From Hemicentrotus pulcherrimus (Eukaryota > Echinodermata > Echinoidea > Camarodonta > Strongylocentrotidae): a stretch of DNA of 10,327 bases. Position 1 is the first letter of the stretch, and every line of letters starts with the position of its first letter. The DNA lies in NCBI GenBank assembly GCA_003118195.1, contig BEXV01000315.1, positions 159,673 to 169,999 of the forward strand, in the 5' to 3' direction. Shown piece by piece: positions 7,432-10,327 of the stretch. A program made the translations under genes and the position numbers. Below the pieces are notes generated by a model. The model ran no database searches and had not been told where the DNA came from. It saw only the letters and a program-made list of their open reading frames with translations.

Positions 7432-7671
7432 TTTTCAACTTTGTGGTGGTGGCATATTTAAAAATAATTATCCATCCGTGCACAAATGGGTGTATGTGGT
7501 AAATTATTTTCATACTGCACACAAGACTGGGCAACTATTACAAGTTCACAATCACGAACCAAAAGGAACATTATCTTATCTCGTTTTACATAACCTTAAC
7601 ATGATTTATCTAGGATAAGCTGATATTGCAGTCCTTTCGAAGGTAGTGCGATCGCTTTTTAATTTGTTTAG
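7432..7671. repeat. Linker of the next tandem unit, ending at an orphan acceptor
   Basis: Contains the same blocks as 3891-3980 and 4477-4549: TTTTCAACTTTGTGGTG, TATGTGGTAAATTATTTTCAT, TAACCTTAACATGATTT and CTAGGATA. It ends AATTTGTTTAG at 7671, the counterpart of the acceptor of exon 3. The next bases (AAAACAAATTGC) are not an SRCR exon. Confidence 0.75.
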
Positions 7672-7880
7672 AAAACAAATTGCTTAATAGACATCCCTTT
7701 CTACGTTTGGTAAAGTTCGTCATAAGGCGTAAACTCAACTGATGGTACGGAAAGACAACTTACCCTTCCTTCAGACTACAAGCATTCATAGTATACCTAT
7801 ACGAATCTCGTATTGCTATACGCTTATTATCATTGTATTTTTCTAATGCCACTCCGACACTTGGACTTGCATGATTTTGG
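7672..7880. other. Non-coding, nothing recognised
   Basis: Unique sequence past the end of the tandem units. No SRCR codons, RNA gene or repeat is evident on either strand. Confidence 0.5.
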
Positions 7881-7882
7881 TT

Positions 7883-8271
7883 CGCACATAGTTTGCGCAT
7901 AATTTGCGCATTGCTTCGTGCCACGTTCTTGCCACAACGGGAAGCGTTCGCGGAACATGCGGGAGGATGAGGGCCAATGCGGGACAAGGCTTGAAATTCG
8001 TGGCAGTATTTTCAAAATGTTCAACATTTTGGCACGACAAATTTGGTGGTCGACTTTCGTGAGCACTTCGCGAACTATGCGTATCCTAAACGTATCATAC
8101 CCGTGTACTGACCGGTGCGTGTCAATGCCCGAATGGCACGCATGTTTGCGACCAGTTCACGACGGATTTACGAATAAATTGCTCATAACTTGCGCATCGG
8201 CTGGGCATCTACTGCGCATACTTCCCGCACAGTTTTCACATTACTTGCGCAAGGTCTACGCATGCGCATGC
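7883..8271. repeat. Degenerate 11-base-period, CpG-phased repeat (large copy)
   Basis: On the right side CpGs lie at 8058, 8069, 8080, 8091, 8102 and 8113, then after a 3-base phase slip at 8149, 8160, 8171, 8193, 8215, 8226, 8248 and 8259, all on one 11-base grid. Units can be read off: TTCGTGAGCAC, TTCGCGAACTA, TGCGTATCCTA, AACGTATCATA, and later TGCTCATAACT, TGCGCATCGGC, TGGGCATCTAC, TGCGCATACTT. The left side (7883-7980) shows gaps of 13, 11, 10, 21, 11, 11 and 20. The middle is a non-periodic stretch with a palindrome at 8013-8031. The open frames here differ in every direction and are not genes. Confidence 0.72.
8013..8031. repeat. Palindrome at the centre of the 11-base-period region
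   Basis: CAAAATGTTCAACATTTTG has 9-base arms that pair perfectly around a single C. It lies near the middle of the CpG-phased region, which suggests a fold-back element, although I could not align the two outer halves as inverted copies. Confidence 0.8.
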
Positions 8272-8476
8272 GACGGCACAGAAAAGAAAGGAAAATAGGA
8301 AAATAAAAAGTGACCGCTGAAAGCATCTCGTGCTAATCATTACACATTTCCTTGAAGACATTGGTAATTGTCTCAATAAATAGCAATATCCTCTGTCTTT
8401 TGCAAGCTTTGTTGCCTCAACTGCAACATTTAAAATTGTATTTGGGAAACAATTACTTTCGGGAACTGGTAGGTAA
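8272..8476. other. Non-coding, nothing recognised
   Basis: Lies between the 11-base-period region and the LINE fragment. It may hold unrecognisably decayed LINE sequence, since the first clear LINE residues begin at about 8483. Confidence 0.45.
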
Positions 8477-9455
8477 AACAAAGAACCTTTTTGGAAAGAA
8501 ATGGTCATGGCTTATAATACCCTCTTGTCCATGCACGGTGATAATAATTCATGCCAACCCTTATGTAATAATGATTTCATTAAAATAGGCAATATCCCAA
8601 TATATAGATTAAAATTGTGTAAAAAGGGAGTTCGTTTTGTCAATGATATTTTAGTGACAAATGGTGATTTTTATTCTTTTTTCTGGAACATTCATATAAT
8701 TCATGTAATATTCATATAATTTTTCTTTTGTATCGTGGATTACACGATGCAAATAGAAAATATTTTAACAATTGTACTATTTCTTAACAAAGTGCCACAA
8801 CCCCTTTTCCCCAGATACAATGGCATTTGTTTTGAAACGTTTTAAAGGATGTTCACATATCCATGGACCTTAGGTCCATGATATATCTATGCAACTTTAT
8901 TACAGAGAAGGAACGATAAACGTGTTCTTAAATGGAAATGTATTTTCGACCTGAATGAAAAGAGTTGGGAAACATAATTGTCCCATTGGATTTAATTGTA
9001 CCCTTGATGTGGGCTTACGATGGTTTCGGTTTAAGGTTTAGGAACTCATATTATATACTAACGATCTACTGTTTAGTCCGGAGAAAAAAATGTACATTTT
9101 GTAATGAACAGATTGGAACAGTTATACATGTGTATTTGATTGTACACATCTTAAACATATTTCGGATAGGTTGGAGCATTGGATATATACTGGAACCGGA
9201 AATAAATTAACATTTTCATTACAAGATTAACTATTTGGTTAAAGAGGTTCAAATAATTATTCATTGAATTGTATACTGATTGTGGTGTGACATATGGTGT
9301 ATACTTGCAAAACAAAGAAACAATTGCCCGACTTTGATAATATTAGAGTTTCGATTATAAATTATTTCCAAAACGAAAAGTAAATTGCAGATTTGAATTG
9401 TAGAAATAATAAATTCACAAGAAAAAGGTTTAAATTTAGGAATTTGTTTACATAA
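8477..9455 (+). mobile_element. LINE fragment (L1/Tx1-like), 3' end of ORF2, decayed
   Basis: The C-terminal part of a non-LTR retrotransposon reverse-transcriptase polyprotein, in several frames. At 8483-8674 the text reads EPFWKEM, then NDFIKIGNIPIY and KKGVRFVNDILVTNGDFYSF, the segment that follows the RT domain in L1-like ORF2. At 9015-9040 it reads LRWFRFKV then a stop, followed by YTNDLL. At 9091-9135 it reads CTFCNEQIGTVIHV, the start of the terminal Cys/His region. At 9171-9453 it reads LEHWIYTGTG, then TKKQLPDFDNIRV and INYFQNEK. Frames used are 2, 0, 1 and 0 (position modulo 3), with stops at 8474, 9039 and within 9171-9453. It is 5'-truncated, as is usual for LINEs, and cannot be active. 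Family assignment is from memory of the motif order. Confidence 0.82.
8862..8880. repeat. Palindrome inside the LINE fragment
   Basis: CATGGACCT and AGGTCCATG pair perfectly around one T. Skipping one C, ATAT on both sides extends the stem. It lies in a part of the LINE where the protein frame is not recognisable. Confidence 0.8.
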
Positions 9456-9545
9456 AATGATATTTGTCTGTATTTTCTTCTGTGCAGGGTAAAATCTCGT
9501 GACAATGCGTGAATAGTGGCGTGAACAATACGTAAGTATGTATGG

Positions 9546-10061
9546 GGCGCCAAGTATTACCCTAGTTTTTCTGTATAAAATCACTTCATTTTGTTACAAA
9601 ATTTGTAACGAATTCATTTTGTTACAAAATAACTTGTACCGAATTCATTTTGTTACAAAATGAACTAAAAACTTTCATATTGTAACAAAATTTTCTTTTG
9701 TTAATTTTTTTGTATCAAAATAAATTTTGTTACAAAATTTTTACCGAATTCATTTTGTTACAAAACGATTTTTACCGAATTCATTTTGTTACAAAAGGAT
9801 TTGTACCGAATTCATTTTGTTACAAAATGATTTGAACCGAATTCATTTTGTTACAAAATTTGTACCAAATTCATTTTTTTACCAAATGATTTGTACCGAA
9901 TTCATTTTGTTAAAAAATTTGTATCAAATTCATCTTGTAACAAAATGATTTGTACCGAATTCATTTTGTTACAAAATGACTTTTACCGAATTCATTTTGT
10001 TACAGAATGACTTTGTACCGAATACATTTTGTACCGAAATACCAGGGTAAGACTTGGCGCC
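9546..10061. mobile_element. TIR-bounded MITE-like element with a tandem core
   Basis: The left end GGCGCCAAGTATTACCCT (9546-9563) is the inverse of the right end AGGGTAAGACTTGGCGCC (10044-10061) with one mismatch. Similarity continues inward to about 36 bases (to 9581 and from 10026). The inside is almost wholly a tandem array of short palindromic units and has no transposase frame, so it would be non-autonomous. I see no clear target-site duplication (left flank GTATG, right flank TTGG). Superfamily unknown. Confidence 0.75.
9586..10040. repeat. Tandem palindromic minisatellite, unit about 25-34 bases
   Basis: Roughly 13 units alternate ATTTTGTTACAAAAT (7-base arms around one T) with a spacer such as GATTTGTACC and then GAATTC. 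Nine exact GAATTC sites occur between 9600 and 10000. Unit length varies because the spacer is sometimes missing. The 73-codon frame at 9727-9948 is only the array read as protein, repeating IHFVTK-like words. Confidence 0.92.
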
Positions 10062-10083
10062 TTGGGACGCCAAGTGTTACCCT
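10044..10083. repeat. Inverted junction between two element ends
   Basis: AGGGTAAGACTTGGCGCC, a 4-base spacer TTGG, then GACGCCAAGTGTTACCCT. The two ends face each other and form a near-perfect 40-base hairpin. Confidence 0.88.
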
Positions 10084-10160
10084 CGTTTTTTTGTATGAAA
10101 TCACCTATGTTACAAAATAATTTTGTGCCGAATTCATTCTGTACTAATACAAAATTTGTT
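10066..10160. mobile_element. Truncated second copy of the TIR element
   Basis: GACGCCAAGTGTTACCCT, then TTTTTTTGTATGAAATCAC, repeats the left end of the element at 9546. After one or two core units (GTTACAAAAT, GTGCCGAATTCATT) similarity fades near 10160. No right TIR follows inside the window. Confidence 0.75.
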
Positions 10161-10327
10161 TTTGGGCGACGGAATAAATTCCGGACGTGTACTTCTTTTC
10201 ATTCTGTTCACGGAATTACAGTCCGTGCTTTTATTTTTGTGTCCGCCGCTCCCGATACAGTACATGCATGGTAAACACTTTTTTTCCTGTCTCGACCCAA
10301 CTGATAGTGTTACTTCTTTAGATTTCC
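10161..10327. other. Non-coding right edge
   Basis: No gene supported. A small stem CACGGA (10209-10214) with TCCGTG (10222-10227) is present. The 81-codon frame ending near 10274 begins inside the repeat and shows no family features. Confidence 0.5.

Larger units (their letters stand above)
4550..7671 (+). repeat. Tandem unit B (two SRCR exons plus long tail)
   Basis: Second copy of the unit described for 1008-4549, same order and orientation, about 3.1 kb. It is shorter mainly because it lacks the 450-base block at 3985-4450. Its right end reproduces the sequence that precedes exon 3 (TAACCTTAACATGATTT, CTAGGATA, GATA..GCAGT, TTTGTTTAG), so an additional repeat boundary lies at 7671. Non-coding parts are also conserved, which points to segmental duplication, not exon shuffling alone. 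Confidence 0.88.

Noticed and set aside
7760..8298. Several 65-126 codon frames on both strands
   Set aside because: They overlap in different frames over the 11-base-period region, a low-complexity effect, and none has a recognisable domain.
8236..8508. 90-codon minus-strand frame
   Set aside because: No family features, and its end overlaps the start of the plus-strand LINE relic.
9727..9948. 73-codon open frame with repeating IHFVTK-like text
   Set aside because: It is the palindromic minisatellite read as codons.

Overview
This is eukaryotic, AT-rich, intron-containing DNA. The four coding exons all encode scavenger receptor cysteine-rich (SRCR) domains of the six-cysteine type. The exon style (one whole domain per phase 1-1 exon, residues such as VRLVNGSN, RMLGFDGA and SARFGQG) fits a marine deuterostome with an expanded SRCR family. 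A sea urchin is my best guess and a cephalochordate is possible. This is an inference from family style, not a database match.

Layout. Positions 1-1000 hold no exon I can support, but carry a degenerate tRNA-derived SINE on the minus strand (about 231-450) and several simple repeats. Positions 1008-4549 and 4550-7671 are two diverged copies of one tandem unit. Each unit has SRCR exon type I, a short intron with a possible tiny alternative terminal exon, SRCR exon type II, then about 2 kb of non-coding sequence. Unit B ends at 7671 with a splice-acceptor remnant exactly where a further type I exon would be expected, but none follows.

Positions 7672-8275 contain a CpG-rich stretch in which CpGs recur with an 11-base period. 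Positions about 8480-9455 are a decayed 3' end of an L1/Tx1-like LINE, broken by stops and frame changes. Positions 9546-10061 are a TIR-bounded element filled with a tandem array of short palindromes, followed by a truncated second copy from 10066. The last 180 bases carry no gene I can see.

How the parts fit. All four SRCR exons start and end in phase 1, so any of them can be spliced in series or skipped without a frame change. They could belong to one multi-SRCR receptor or secreted protein, or be a decaying edge of an SRCR cluster. Quality differs: exon 3 keeps all six cysteines and all three expected cation-site acids. Exon 1 keeps the cysteines but lost two of the three acids. Exon 2 lost its last 15 codons, including two cysteines. 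Exon 4 lost its last cysteine. No signal peptide, membrane segment, promoter or secure terminal exon is visible, so the gene's ends lie outside the window or are not recognisable. I found no operon, CRISPR array, rRNA or intact tRNA.
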